64,000 nt of DNA from Cellulosimicrobium funkei (lineage in GTDB: Bacteria; Actinomycetota; Actinomycetes; Actinomycetales; Cellulomonadaceae): assembly GCF_004519295.1 (NCBI RefSeq), contig NZ_SOZH01000004.1, positions 372,001 through 436,000 on the forward strand, in the 5' to 3' direction. Positions 19,702 through 28,902 of the stretch are shown piece after piece; the first letter of the stretch is position 1, and every line of letters begins with the position of its first letter. Made by a program: the position numbers and the translations under genes. The notes beneath the pieces are model-generated. The model was not told where the DNA came from. It made no database searches and saw only the letters and a program-made list of their open reading frames with translations.

Positions 19702-20772
19702 ATGAGCCCGCTCCCGCCGCTGCCGCACCCCGCCGGGCCCGGCGCCGCGCAGTCCTACCAGGCGCGGCACGTGCTGGGGCTGCCCGCCGACGTCCACGTG
19801 GACGAGGTCGAGACGCTCGCGCTCTCGCGGTTCGCGGGCGCGCGCTGGGACGTCGCGCCGGAGGGCACCGAGCCCCTCGTGCCGCCCGCGCGCACCGCGC
19901 GGCCGGGCGAGCCGGGGGTCCTGCGCACGTCGCGCCACACGACGCTCACCGGCCCGTACGCGGGCCCCGGCTCGGGCGTGCCGGGCACCGCGCTCGTGTT
20001 CGACGTCGTCTGCCCCCGCGAGCGCGGGGACGTCCCCTACCCGGGCGGCGGGGACCGGGACGGCGTCGGGCGCGCGTTCCCCGGCGGCCTGCCGGTCCGG
20101 GAGGAGGAGCGCGTGGTCGCGTTCCTCGTCGCGGCGGCGCGCCGCCTCGGCGGGTCGGTCCGGACCGACGTCGGCAACCCGGCGGGGGCGGGCGTCGTCC
20201 TCACGCCGGACCCGGGCGTCGCCGTCGACATGACGCTGTACTCGGACGTGTGGCTCGACCCGCACGCCGCGCTCGCGCTCGTCGGCCGGCTCCACCCCCG
20301 CACGCGGCTCGCGACGGAGGGCAAGCCGTACGAGGGGCCGCCGAAGGGCATCGCGGAGCTGCCGCTCTACCCGGGCGAGAAGATGGACCCCGAGCTGCGG
20401 CGCGCGCTGCACGCCGCGGCGGACGACGTCGACATCAAGGCGCTGACCGCCGGTGCGGTGCTCGACGGGTACGGCCTCCTCGTCGACCTGGGCATGGACG
20501 GGCTCGTCGCGGTCGAGGTCGGCGGCGAGGAGGCGCTGCCCCTCCTGCTGCGCGGGCTGCCGTGGACCGTGGGGGGCGCGGTGAGCTACCGCGTGCGCTG
20601 GGAGCCGCAGGACCTCGCGGAGTCCCAGCGGGAGCAGCCGTCGCTCGACCACCAGATCGCGCGCAAGCGCGCCGCGGAGGTGGTCACGCAGGTCACGCGG
20701 ACGCTGCACCAGGCGGTCGGCGGGGAGATCGCGGACGAGGCGGAGTTCCTCGTGGACCCCGAGGATCTGTGA
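19702..20772 (+). CDS. Conserved-type hypothetical protein, function unknown
   Basis: 356 residues from the ATG at 19702. There is no signal peptide and no membrane segment. The protein is rich in Arg, Asp, Gly and Pro, with a regular mix of charged helices and strands. Notable segments are AVDMTLYSDVWLDPHAALALVGRLHPRTRLA near the middle and a charged C-terminal region. I recognise no catalytic motif. Codon use is like the neighbours. It follows dcd by 65 bases and could be read from the same transcript. Confidence 0.75.
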   Translation: MSPLPPLPHPAGPGAAQSYQARHVLGLPADVHVDEVETLALSRFAGARWDVAPEGTEPLVPPARTARPGEPGVLRTSRHTTLTGPYAGPGSGVPGTALVFDVVCPRERGDVPYPGGGDRDGVGRAFPGGLPVREEERVVAFLVAAARRLGGSVRTDVGNPAGAGVVLTPDPGVAVDMTLYSDVWLDPHAALALVGRLHPRTRLATEGKPYEGPPKGIAELPLYPGEKMDPELRRALHAAADDVDIKALTAGAVLDGYGLLVDLGMDGLVAVEVGGEEALPLLLRGLPWTVGGAVSYRVRWEPQDLAESQREQPSLDHQIARKRAAEVVTQVTRTLHQAVGGEIADEAEFLVDPEDL

Positions 20773-20779
20773 CGGCCGA

Positions 20780-20839
20780 CTGAGGAATCGGTCACGGACG
20801 GGGCTACGGGCGCCCCGCACGGCTGAGGAGTCGGTAAAA
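20780..20839 (+). promoter_or_regulatory. Putative promoter of the mrp operon with a duplicated motif
   Basis: TAAAAT at 20834-20839 is the best -10-like box in this region; no clear -35 accompanies it. The motif ctgagga(a/g)tcggt occurs twice, at 20780-20792 and 20823-20835, 43 bases apart (about four helical turns), the second copy running into the -10. This may be an activator or repressor site. The leader to the GTG at 20968 is about 125 bases. Confidence 0.4.
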
Positions 20840-20967
20840 TGGTTCTCGGCCCGGCCTCGTCGGCGCCGTGAACTGTCGTGCCCTGCGGCTTCTCCCCGCC
20901 CGGGCGCGGCGATGACAAGTCCAGCAAGAACTTCGCCCACCCGCCCCCGACCCGGACGGAGCGGCCC

Positions 20968-23900
20968 GTGCTCTACGTGCTCCTTGCCCATCTCGTGATG
21001 GCACTGGGCGCGCCTGCACTCGTCTCGTTCCTCGGCCGCCGGGCGTTCCTCGTCATGGCGCTCGCGCCGGCGTCCGCGGCGGCCTACGCGCTCGCCTGGA
21101 CCGACCGCGTGATGTCGGGGGAGCACCCGACGCAGGTCATCGAGTGGGTGCCCGGGCTGGGGCTCGAGCTCGCCTTCCGCATGGACACGCTGTCGTGGCT
21201 CATGCTGCTGCTCGTCGGCGGCGTGGGCGCCCTCGTCCTCGTCTACTGCTCGGCCTACTTCTCGCCCACCGCGCAGGGCCTGCGGCGGTTCGGCGGCGTC
21301 CTCACCGCGTTCGCGGGGGCGATGGTCGGGCTCGTCACCGCGGACGACATGCTGCTCCTGTTCGTGTTCTGGGAGCTCACGACGGTCTTCTCGTACCTGC
21401 TGATCGGCCACTACGCCGACCGCAAGGCGAGCCGTCGCGCCGCCATGCAGGCGATCATCCTCACCACCGCGGGCGGCCTCGCCATGCTCGTGGGGGTCGT
21501 GATCCTCGGTGTCCAGGGCGGGACGTTCCGCATGTCCGAGATCATCGCGGACCCCCCGACGGGCGGCGCCGTGACCGCCGCGATCGTCTGCCTCCTCGTG
21601 GGCGCGGCGAGCAAGTCCGCGCTCATCCCGCTGCACTTCTGGCTCCCCGCCGCGATGGCGGCGCCCACGCCGGTGAGCGCGTATCTGCACGCGGCCGCGA
21701 TGGTCAAGGCCGGTGTCTACCTCGTCGCGCGCTTCGCGCCCGCCTACTCGGACACGACGGTCTGGCGCACGCTCGTCGTCGTGCTCGGCGCGGGCACCCT
21801 GCTCGTGGGCGGCTACCGCGCGCTGCGGCAGTACGACCTCAAGCTCGTCCTCGCGTTCGGCACCGTGAGCCAGCTCGGCCTCATCATCCTGCTCGTGGGC
21901 CTCGGGACGCGCGGGGCCGCGCTCGCCGGGCTCGCGATGATCGGCGCGCACGCGATGTTCAAGGCCTCGCTGTTCCTCGTCGTCGGCGTGGTCGACGCCG
22001 CGGCCGGCACGCGCGACCTGCGCCGCCTCACGGGCGTGGGCAAGGCCCTGCCGTGGACCGCGGTCGCGGGCGGGCTCGCCACCGCGTCGATGATCGGGCT
22101 GCCGCCGTTCGCCGGGTACGTCGCGAAGGAGGCGGCGCTCGAGTCGCTCCTGCACGGCGAGGGGCCGGTGTGGGTCGACACGGTCGTGCTGTGGTCGGTC
22201 GTCGTCGGCTCGATGTTCACGGTCGCGTACGGCCTGCGCTTCTGGTGGGGCGCGTTCGCGTCCAAGCCGCACCTCGGCCGGTCGCCCGCGCGCGCCAACG
22301 CGCACGAGAAGGCGTGGGGCGCCGGCGCCGGTACCGGCACCGCGCGCCGCCCGGTCGTCGAGGCCGAGGAGCCGCCGATCGACCCGGCGCGTATCCACCG
22401 CCAGCCGTTCCTGCTCGTGGGCCCGGCCGTCGTGCTCGCGGTCCTCGGCCTCGCGACGGCGCTCGTGCCGCACTTCGGCGAGGACCTCCTCGCCCCGTAC
22501 GCGGACACGTACCCCGTCGGCGAGCCCGGGCACCTCGTCCTGTGGGCCGGCTTCACGCCCGCGCTCGCCCTGACGGTCCTCGTGCTCGCGGTCGGCGTCG
22601 TGCTGTTCTGGCAGCGGTCGCGCGTCGAGCGGTTCCAGGCGTCGCTGTGGACGGGGCCCGAGGCCGACGTCACGTACCGCAAGGTCATGCGCAAGCTCGA
22701 TGACCTGGCCGCCGACATCACGGCCGTCACGCAGCGTGGTTCGCTCCCGTTCTACCTCGGCGCCATCCTCGTGGTCCTCGTGCTCGGCCCGGGCGTCGTC
22801 ATGGTCGCGCAGACCGCGTGGCCCGAGCAGCTCCGGGCCTGGGACCGTCCCGCGCAGCTCGTCGCCGTCGCCGCGATCTGCATCGCCTCGGTGCTCGCCG
22901 CGCGCTCGCGCCGCCGGCTCAAGGCCGTGATCCTCGTCGGGATCGCGGGGTACGGCAACGCCGTCCTCTTCCTCCTGCACGGCGCGCCCGACCTCGCGCT
23001 CACGCAGGTCCTCGTCGAGACGATCACGCTCGTCGTCATGGTGCTCGTGCTGCGGCGCCTGCCCGCGTACTTCTCGAACCGGCCGCTCGCGGCGAGCCGG
23101 TGGGTCCGCCTGGGCATCGGCCTCGCGGTGGCCGTGGTCATGATGGGCTTCGCGCTCGTCGCGCCGCTCGCGCGCGTCGCGACGCCCGTCTCGGTGGACT
23201 TCCCGGCCGAGGCCTACGAGTTCGGGCACGGCAAGAACATCGTCAACGTGACCCTCGTGGACATCCGCGCGTGGGACACGATGGGCGAGATCTCCGTCCT
23301 CCTGGCCGCCGCGACGGGCGTCGCGTCGCTCGTGTTCCTGCGCTCGCGCAGCGGCGAGATCCTGCGCGCGTCGGGGGCCCGGCCCGCGACCACGGCCACC
23401 GGCTCCGGCGTCTGGAGCGACACCGACGACCCGGGTGCCGCGCTGCGCCGCCGCGGGGTCACGGAGAAGGACCAGCCGCGCATGCTCGTGTGGCTGAGCG
23501 CCGGCCGCACCCTCGCGCCGCAACGGCGCTCGGTGATCTTCGAGGTCGTCACGCGCGTGCTGTTCCACGCCATGATCGTCTTCGCGCTCTTCCTGCTGTT
23601 CTCGGGCCACAACGCGCCGGGCGGCGGGTTCGCGGCGGGGCTCGTCGTGGGCATCGCGCTCATCGTGCGCTACCTCGCGGGCGGGCGGTACGAGCTCGGC
23701 GAGGCCGCGCCCGTCCACCCGGGTCTGCTCCTCGGGACGGGGCTGTTCCTGTCCGCGGGCGTGGGGCTCGTCGCGTTCCTGCTCACCGGCAACGTGCTCG
23801 GCAGCGAGGCCTACGACCTCGCGCTCCCGCTCGTCGGGGAGATCCACCTCGTGACGTCGCTGTTCTTCGACGTCGGCGTGTTCCTCGTCGTCGTGGGTCT

Positions 23901-24039
23901 CGTCCTCGACATCCTGCGCACGCTCGGCGCCGAGATCGACCGGCACGCGGAACGCGCCGCGGCGGGCCGCGAGCCCGGCGAGGACACGGGGCCGTTCGAG
24001 GCCATGGAGCCCGACTCGATCGGAGGTGGCCGCCGGTGA
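20968..24039 (+). CDS. mrpA: Mrp Na+/H+ antiporter subunit A fused to subunit B
   Basis: 1023 residues from the GTG at 20968. Residues 1 to about 700 are the large NuoL-like MrpA domain with many membrane helices and the conserved FWELTTVFSYLLIGHY (Glu near 134), followed by the MrpA-specific region with LVLRRLPAYF. Residues from about 850 on, starting VIFEVVTRVLFHAMIVFALFLLFSGHNAPGGGFAAGL, are an MrpB domain, which is a separate protein in Bacillus but fused in many actinobacteria. A 30-residue charged tail ends the protein. It is the first gene of six overlapping mrp genes; the complex exchanges cytoplasmic Na+ for protons and gives alkali and salt tolerance. Confidence 0.95.
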   Translation: MLYVLLAHLVMALGAPALVSFLGRRAFLVMALAPASAAAYALAWTDRVMSGEHPTQVIEWVPGLGLELAFRMDTLSWLMLLLVGGVGALVLVYCSAYFSPTAQGLRRFGGVLTAFAGAMVGLVTADDMLLLFVFWELTTVFSYLLIGHYADRKASRRAAMQAIILTTAGGLAMLVGVVILGVQGGTFRMSEIIADPPTGGAVTAAIVCLLVGAASKSALIPLHFWLPAAMAAPTPVSAYLHAAAMVKAGVYLVARFAPAYSDTTVWRTLVVVLGAGTLLVGGYRALRQYDLKLVLAFGTVSQLGLIILLVGLGTRGAALAGLAMIGAHAMFKASLFLVVGVVDAAAGTRDLRRLTGVGKALPWTAVAGGLATASMIGLPPFAGYVAKEAALESLLHGEGPVWVDTVVLWSVVVGSMFTVAYGLRFWWGAFASKPHLGRSPARANAHEKAWGAGAGTGTARRPVVEAEEPPIDPARIHRQPFLLVGPAVVLAVLGLATALVPHFGEDLLAPYADTYPVGEPGHLVLWAGFTPALALTVLVLAVGVVLFWQRSRVERFQASLWTGPEADVTYRKVMRKLDDLAADITAVTQRGSLPFYLGAILVVLVLGPGVVMVAQTAWPEQLRAWDRPAQLVAVAAICIASVLAARSRRRLKAVILVGIAGYGNAVLFLLHGAPDLALTQVLVETITLVVMVLVLRRLPAYFSNRPLAASRWVRLGIGLAVAVVMMGFALVAPLARVATPVSVDFPAEAYEFGHGKNIVNVTLVDIRAWDTMGEISVLLAAATGVASLVFLRSRSGEILRASGARPATTATGSGVWSDTDDPGAALRRRGVTEKDQPRMLVWLSAGRTLAPQRRSVIFEVVTRVLFHAMIVFALFLLFSGHNAPGGGFAAGLVVGIALIVRYLAGGRYELGEAAPVHPGLLLGTGLFLSAGVGLVAFLLTGNVLGSEAYDLALPLVGEIHLVTSLFFDVGVFLVVVGLVLDILRTLGAEIDRHAERAAAGREPGEDTGPFEAMEPDSIGGGRR

Positions 24040-24656
24040 ACGTCATCGACATGACGCCCAGCGTCGTCCTCGTCCTCGCGATCGGCGTGCTCTTCGCCGC
24101 GGGCGTCTACCTGCTCCTCGAGCGGAGCCTGACGCGCGTCCTGCTCGGGTTCATCCTCATGGGGAACGGCGCCAACCTGCTCTTCCTCGTCGCCGGCGGG
24201 CGCGCCGGGGGCGCGCCGCTCATCGGCACGACGCCCGAGGAGGACATGAGCGACCCGCTCGTCCAGGCGATGGTCCTCACGGCCATCGTCATCACGCTCG
24301 GCATCACGGCGTTCGTGCTCGCGATGGCCTACCGCTCGTGGCAGCTCCACGGCCACGACGAGGTGCAGGACGACCTCGAGGACCGCCGCGTCGCGCGGCA
24401 CGCCGCGCGCAACGCGCCCGCGTTCGAGGACGCGGACACGGAGGAGAGCGGCGCCACCCTGGACGACGAGGCCGCCCAGGTCCGCGACGAGACCGACGGC
24501 GACGGCGACGGCGTCACGGACGGCGAGGAACCGCCGTCGGGCCCGGCCGGGCAGGACGCCGGGGACGCCACGGACGGCCGCACCGGCGGCTCCGACGCCC
24601 GGGACGACGACGCACGACCTGACGACCGACGGACCGACGGGAAGGAGCCGCGATGA
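24036..24656 (+). CDS. mrpC: Mrp antiporter subunit C with long acidic tail
   Basis: 206 residues, against roughly 110-120 for typical MrpC. The GTG at 24036 overlaps the mrpAB stop by four bases. Residues 1-110 are the NuoK-like core with three membrane helices (LLERSLTRVLLGFILMGNGANLLFLVAGG; MVLTAIVITLGITAFVLAMAYRSW). The last 90 residues are strongly acidic, rich in Asp, Glu, Gly and Thr, and predicted disordered in the cytoplasm. It is translationally coupled to mrpD. Confidence 0.95.
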   Translation: MNVIDMTPSVVLVLAIGVLFAAGVYLLLERSLTRVLLGFILMGNGANLLFLVAGGRAGGAPLIGTTPEEDMSDPLVQAMVLTAIVITLGITAFVLAMAYRSWQLHGHDEVQDDLEDRRVARHAARNAPAFEDADTEESGATLDDEAAQVRDETDGDGDGVTDGEEPPSGPAGQDAGDATDGRTGGSDARDDDARPDDRRTDGKEPR

Positions 24657-26266
24657 GCCTCACCGCGGCGGCCCTCGTCCCGCTCCCCGTCGTCCTGCCG
24701 CTCGTCGCGGCCGGCCTCGCGCTCGCGCTCTGGCGCCACCCGCGCGCCCAGCGCATCATCACCGTCGCCGCGCTCGCGCTCGTCCTCGCGGCGTCCGTCG
24801 GCCTCCTGGTCGCGGCCGACTCGGGGCCGATCGTCGTCGACGTCGGCGGCTGGGCGGCGCCGGTCGGGATCGACCTCGTCGCAGACCGGCTCTCGTCGCT
24901 CATGCTCGTGGTGTCGAGCTTCGTCATGCTGTGCGTCCTGCTGTACTCGCTCGCGCAGGGCGTGGCGGACGGCGACGAGGAGGCGCCGGTCGCCATCTAC
25001 CACCCGACGTTCATGGTGCTCGCGGCGGGCGTGTTCAACGCGTTCCTCTCGGGCGACCTGTTCAACCTCTACGTCGGGTTCGAGATCTTCCTCGCCGCGA
25101 GCTACGTGCTCCTCACGCTCGGCGGCACGGGCGAGCGCATCCGCGCCGGGTCGATCTACGTGGTCGTGGCGCTGCTCTCCTCGATCGTCTTCCTCGTCGC
25201 GATCGCGCTCACTTACGCCGCAACCGGCACGGTCAACCTCGCCCAGCTCTCGGAGCGGTACGCGGAGATCGACCCCGGGACGGCGCTCGCGATCCAGCTC
25301 CTGCTGCTGCTCGCGTTCGGCATCAAGGCGGCGATCTTCCCGCTGTCCGCATGGCTGCCCGACTCCTACCCGACGGCGCCCGCGCCCGTCACCGCGGTCT
25401 TCGCGGGCCTGCTCACCAAGGTGGGCGTCTACGCGATCATCCGCACGCAGACGCTGCTCTTCCCCGAGGACAGCGTCGTCGACGACGTCCTCATGTGGCT
25501 CGCGCTGCTGACCATGGTCGTGGGCATCCTCGGCGCCGTCGCGCAGAACGACATCAAGCGACTGCTGTCGTTCACGCTCGTGAGCCACATCGGCTACATG
25601 ATCTTCGGCATCGCGCTCGCGTCCGAGCCGGGCATGGCGGCCGCGATCTTCTACGTGGTGCACCACATCACGGTGCAGACGACGCTGTTCCTCGTCGTCG
25701 GCCTCGTGGAACGCCGCGGTGGGTCGACGTCGCTCGACCGGCTCGGCGGGCTCGCCAAGCTCGCGCCCGGGCTGGCCATCCTGTTCTTCATCCCGGCGAT
25801 GAACCTCGCGGGCATCCCGCCGCTGTCGGGCTTCCTCGGCAAGGTCGGCCTCCTCGAGGAGGGCGTCGCGCAGGGCACGCCGCTCACGTGGGCGCTCGTC
25901 GTGGGGTCCGTCGTGACGTCGCTGCTCACGCTGTACGCGATCGTCAAGGCGTGGAACAAGGCCTTCTGGCAGACGGCGCCCGTCGAGATCCCCGCGGACG
26001 CGCGCCTGCCGCGCGGCATGGTGGGCCCGGCGACGGCGCTCGTCGCGTTCGGCCTCGCGCTCACCGTGGTCGCGGGCCCGCTCTACTCGTACACCGAGCG
26101 CGCCGCCGCGACGCTGCTCGACGGCCACACGTACGTCGACGCCGTGTTCCCCGGCGACTCCGACCGGGGCCAGGGCGAGTCGAACGAGGTCGCGACGGGC
26201 GAGAGCGACGGCACGGAACCTGCCGGCACCGAACCGGCGGGCACGGACGGGGGTGCGGACGGATGA
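24653..26266 (+). CDS. mrpD: Mrp antiporter subunit D
   Basis: 537 residues; the ATG at 24653 overlaps the mrpC stop. A NuoM/N-like proton-channel subunit with about fourteen membrane helices and the motifs NLYVGFEIFLAASYVLLTLGG and FGIKAAIFPLSAWLPDSYPTAPAPVTAVFAGLLTK, where the conserved Glu and Lys of the antiporter family lie. A tail of about 40 residues rich in Gly, Thr and acidic residues follows the last helix. In the complex it pairs with MrpA for proton translocation. Confidence 0.95.
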   Translation: MSLTAAALVPLPVVLPLVAAGLALALWRHPRAQRIITVAALALVLAASVGLLVAADSGPIVVDVGGWAAPVGIDLVADRLSSLMLVVSSFVMLCVLLYSLAQGVADGDEEAPVAIYHPTFMVLAAGVFNAFLSGDLFNLYVGFEIFLAASYVLLTLGGTGERIRAGSIYVVVALLSSIVFLVAIALTYAATGTVNLAQLSERYAEIDPGTALAIQLLLLLAFGIKAAIFPLSAWLPDSYPTAPAPVTAVFAGLLTKVGVYAIIRTQTLLFPEDSVVDDVLMWLALLTMVVGILGAVAQNDIKRLLSFTLVSHIGYMIFGIALASEPGMAAAIFYVVHHITVQTTLFLVVGLVERRGGSTSLDRLGGLAKLAPGLAILFFIPAMNLAGIPPLSGFLGKVGLLEEGVAQGTPLTWALVVGSVVTSLLTLYAIVKAWNKAFWQTAPVEIPADARLPRGMVGPATALVAFGLALTVVAGPLYSYTERAAATLLDGHTYVDAVFPGDSDRGQGESNEVATGESDGTEPAGTEPAGTDGGADG

Positions 26267-26862
26267 GCCTGCACCGCCGCCGCCGCGCGCTCGCCTCCGG
26301 CTGGTTCGCCCGCGTCACCACGCAGTGGCGCACCGTCCTGTGGCTGACGATCGTCTGGGTCATGCTCTGGGGCGACCTGTCCGTGGGCAACGTGCTCGCG
26401 GGCGTCCTCATCGGGTTCGCCGTCATCACGTTCTTCCCGCTGCCGTCGATCGCGGCGCGCGGGAAGTTCCGGCCGTGGCCGTTCCTCGTGCTTGTGGCAC
26501 GCTTCGTCTCCGACCTCGTCGTCGCGTCGTTCCAGGTGAGCCTCCTCGCGCTGAACCCGCGGCACACGCCGCGCGGAGCCGTCGTGGGCGTGCGGCTGCG
26601 GAACCCGTCCGACATCTACCTGACCATCACGGCCGAGCTGTCGTCGCTCGTGCCCGGCTCGATCGTCGTCGAGGCGCACCGCCTCACCGGGATGCTCTAC
26701 CTGCACGTGCTCGACGTCGAGACCGCGGGCGGCGTGGAGAAGGTCCGCGAGGACACGCTCGCGCTCGAGGCGCGCGTGCTGCACGCGTTCGCGTCGAACG
26801 ACGAGCTGCGGGCCGCCGGCCTGTACGACGTCCCGTCCGCGCGAGAGGTGGCCGAGGCATGA
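26263..26862 (+). CDS. mrpE: Mrp antiporter subunit E
   Basis: 199 residues; the ATG at 26263 overlaps the mrpD stop. A basic N-terminus (LHRRRRA), two or three membrane helices (VLWLTIVWVMLWGDLSVGNVLAGVLIGF) and the MrpE hallmark NPSDIYLTITAELSSLVPGSI around residue 110-130 are present. Its precise function in the complex is not settled, but it is needed for stable assembly in studied systems. Confidence 0.93.
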   Translation: MSLHRRRRALASGWFARVTTQWRTVLWLTIVWVMLWGDLSVGNVLAGVLIGFAVITFFPLPSIAARGKFRPWPFLVLVARFVSDLVVASFQVSLLALNPRHTPRGAVVGVRLRNPSDIYLTITAELSSLVPGSIVVEAHRLTGMLYLHVLDVETAGGVEKVREDTLALEARVLHAFASNDELRAAGLYDVPSAREVAEA

Positions 26863-27266
26863 GCGACACCGTCTACCTCGTGATCGTCGTGGTGAGCGCC
26901 GTGCTGCTCGCCGCGGGGGCCAGCCTCGCCGTCGCGCGCGCCGAGCGCGGGCCGTCGATGCTCGACCGGACGATCGCGCTCGACGTCTTCACGACGACGC
27001 TCGTCGGGGCGATCGCGCTCGAGGCCGCGTTCTCCCGGCGCACGGACACGATCCCGATCCTCGTCGTGCTCTCGCTCGTCGGGTTCGTGGGCTCGGTGAC
27101 GATCGCGCGGTTCGCGTCGGTCGAGCCCGAGGACGAGGGTCGCATCCGCACGGCCGAGGAGATCGCCGCCGAGGACGCCGCCCGCCGCGAGGCGGAGGAG
27201 TCCGACCGGGACTCGGCGGTCGACGCCGAGCACCACGGCGGCGCGCCCGACGGGGAGGTGCGCTGA
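26859..27266 (+). CDS. mrpF: Mrp antiporter subunit F with acidic tail
   Basis: 135 residues, against about 90-95 in typical MrpF. The ATG at 26859 overlaps the mrpE stop. Three membrane helices with the conserved GPSMLDRTIALD motif near residue 33 make up the core. The last 45 residues are a Glu/Asp-rich, Ala/Arg-containing tail probably in the cytoplasm. Confidence 0.93.
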   Translation: MSDTVYLVIVVVSAVLLAAGASLAVARAERGPSMLDRTIALDVFTTTLVGAIALEAAFSRRTDTIPILVVLSLVGFVGSVTIARFASVEPEDEGRIRTAEEIAAEDAARREAEESDRDSAVDAEHHGGAPDGEVR

Positions 27267-27769
27267 TGGACCCGACCACCGGCCTGTGGGACACGATCGC
27301 CGACGTCGTGTCCGCGGTCTTCCTCCTGTGCGGCGCGTTCCTCGCGTTCGCCGCGGGCGTGGGCGTCGTGCGGTTCCCCGACCTGCTGGCGCGCATGCAC
27401 GCGGCGACCAAGCCCCAGGTGCTCGGGCTGATCCTCGTGCTCGCGGGCCTGAGCCTGCGGCTGCGCTCGTGGGGAGCCGTCGCGACGCTGTTCCTCGTCG
27501 TCGTGTTCCAGCTCCTCACGTCGCCCGTCGCGGCGCACATGGTCGGCCGTGCGGGCTACCGCACGGGCAAGGTGCGCACGGACCTGCTCGTCGTCGACGA
27601 GCTCACGCGCGACCAGGAGGCGGCCGAGCGCGAGGACACGGGCGAGCACGACGACGCCGACCCGCATGGCGAGCCGGGCGCCACCGGCGGCGTCGAGCTC
27701 GCCGACACGGGCGACCCCGGGCCCGACGGCGCGGGACGCCCTGCCGACGCGGAGGGCTCGTCGCGCTGA
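27266..27769 (+). CDS. mrpG: Mrp antiporter subunit G with acidic tail
   Basis: 167 residues; the ATG shares one base with the mrpF stop (TGATG). Three membrane helices form the core, with the conserved GVVRFPDLLARMHAATKPQVLG at about residues 31-52. About 50 residues of Asp/Glu/Gly-rich tail follow, again longer than in the standard subunit. It closes the mrp operon. Confidence 0.93.
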   Translation: MDPTTGLWDTIADVVSAVFLLCGAFLAFAAGVGVVRFPDLLARMHAATKPQVLGLILVLAGLSLRLRSWGAVATLFLVVVFQLLTSPVAAHMVGRAGYRTGKVRTDLLVVDELTRDQEAAEREDTGEHDDADPHGEPGATGGVELADTGDPGPDGAGRPADAEGSSR

Positions 27770-27827
27770 CACCGCCGCGCGCCCGGTCCCGCGCGCGGGT
27801 CCCGCACGCGGCTGGTAGACCGGCAGC

Positions 27828-28820
27828 ATGCCCGACGCCACCACGCCCGCCCCGCCGCAGCCGGAGTCGCGCAACCCGCGCGTCGCGCGACCGGAGGGTG
27901 GCGGCGACAGCACCGTCACGGTGATCGTCGCGTTCCTCGCGAACGCGCTCATCGCGGGCGCGAAGACGGTCGCCGCGACGGTGACCGGCTCGGCGTCGAT
28001 GCTCGCGGAGGCCGTCCACTCGTGGGCGGACACGGGCAACGAGATCTTCCTCCTCGTCGCCGACCGGCGCTCGCGCCGCCCGGCGGACACCGAGCACCCC
28101 CTCGGGTTCGGCCGCGAGGCGTACGTGTGGTCGATGTTCGCGGCGATCGGGCTGTTCGCGGTCGGCGCGGGGGTGTCGATCACGCACGGCATCCAGGAGC
28201 TGGTGCACCCGCAGCCGGCGGACGACTTCGTGGTCGCCTACGCGGTCCTCGCCCTGGCGTTCGTGCTCGAGGGGGTGTCGTTCCTGCGCGCCCGGCGGCA
28301 GGCGCGGGCCGAGGCGCGGGCGGCGGACCGCGACACCTTGCACCACGTGCTCGTCACGTCGGACCCGACGCTGCGCGCGGTGTTCGCGGAGGACGCCGCC
28401 GCGCTGATCGGCCTCGTGGTCGCGTTCGGGGGCGTCCTGGCCCACCAGCTCACCGGGTCGCCCGTGCCCGACGCCGTCGGGTCGATCGTCGTCGGCCTCG
28501 TCCTCGCTGTGGTGTCCGTCGTGCTCATCGACCGCAACCGGCGGTTCCTCGTGGGGGAGGCGGCGATGCCGGCGACGCGCGCCGCGGTGCTCGCGGGCAT
28601 CCGCGACCTGCCGGAGGTCGAGCGCGTCACGTACCTGCGGCTCGAGTACGTCGGGCCGCGCGCGCTGTACCTCGTGGCGAGCGTGGACCTGCGCGGCGAC
28701 GAGTCCGAGACGTCCGTCGCCCGCCGGCTCGACGAGCTCGAGCGCCGGGTGACGTCCGTGCCGCTCATCGCGGGCGCGGTGTTCACGGTCTCCGCCCCGG
28801 AGGAGCCGTCGATCGTCTGA
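27828..28820 (+). CDS. Cation diffusion facilitator transporter, ZnT9-like
   Basis: 330 residues. TAGACC at 27816-27821 lies six bases before the ATG at 27828, so the mRNA may be leaderless. Six membrane helices follow a Pro-rich N-terminus. The first transport-site motif is HSWADTGNE in helix 2, but in helix 5 the usual HxxxD or DxxxD is replaced by AEDAAALIG, as in the SLC30A9/ZnT9 branch. A C-terminal cytoplasmic domain of about 90 residues follows. CDF proteins export Zn2+ or other divalent ions with proton exchange, but this branch may use other metals or cofactors. It stands directly after mrpG but has its own likely start signal. Confidence 0.88.
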   Translation: MPDATTPAPPQPESRNPRVARPEGGGDSTVTVIVAFLANALIAGAKTVAATVTGSASMLAEAVHSWADTGNEIFLLVADRRSRRPADTEHPLGFGREAYVWSMFAAIGLFAVGAGVSITHGIQELVHPQPADDFVVAYAVLALAFVLEGVSFLRARRQARAEARAADRDTLHHVLVTSDPTLRAVFAEDAAALIGLVVAFGGVLAHQLTGSPVPDAVGSIVVGLVLAVVSVVLIDRNRRFLVGEAAMPATRAAVLAGIRDLPEVERVTYLRLEYVGPRALYLVASVDLRGDESETSVARRLDELERRVTSVPLIAGAVFTVSAPEEPSIV

Positions 28821-28902
28821 CCTGGCGGCCGACCCCCCGTCGAACGGGCGCAGAACGGACGAAGCGGTACACATCCATGTTCCTGATGGGTAGGGTCGAG
28901 CG

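Noticed and set aside
20912-20998. Short upstream ORF of 28 codons overlapping the mrpA start
   Set aside because: It is Pro/Arg/Ser-rich, has no good ribosome site and resembles chance coding in GC-rich leader DNA; not strong enough to call a leader peptide.
19570-23946. 1458-codon minus-strand frame opposite dcd and mrpA
   Set aside because: Low-complexity shadow frame rich in Arg, Glu, Asp and His; the plus-strand genes are unambiguous.
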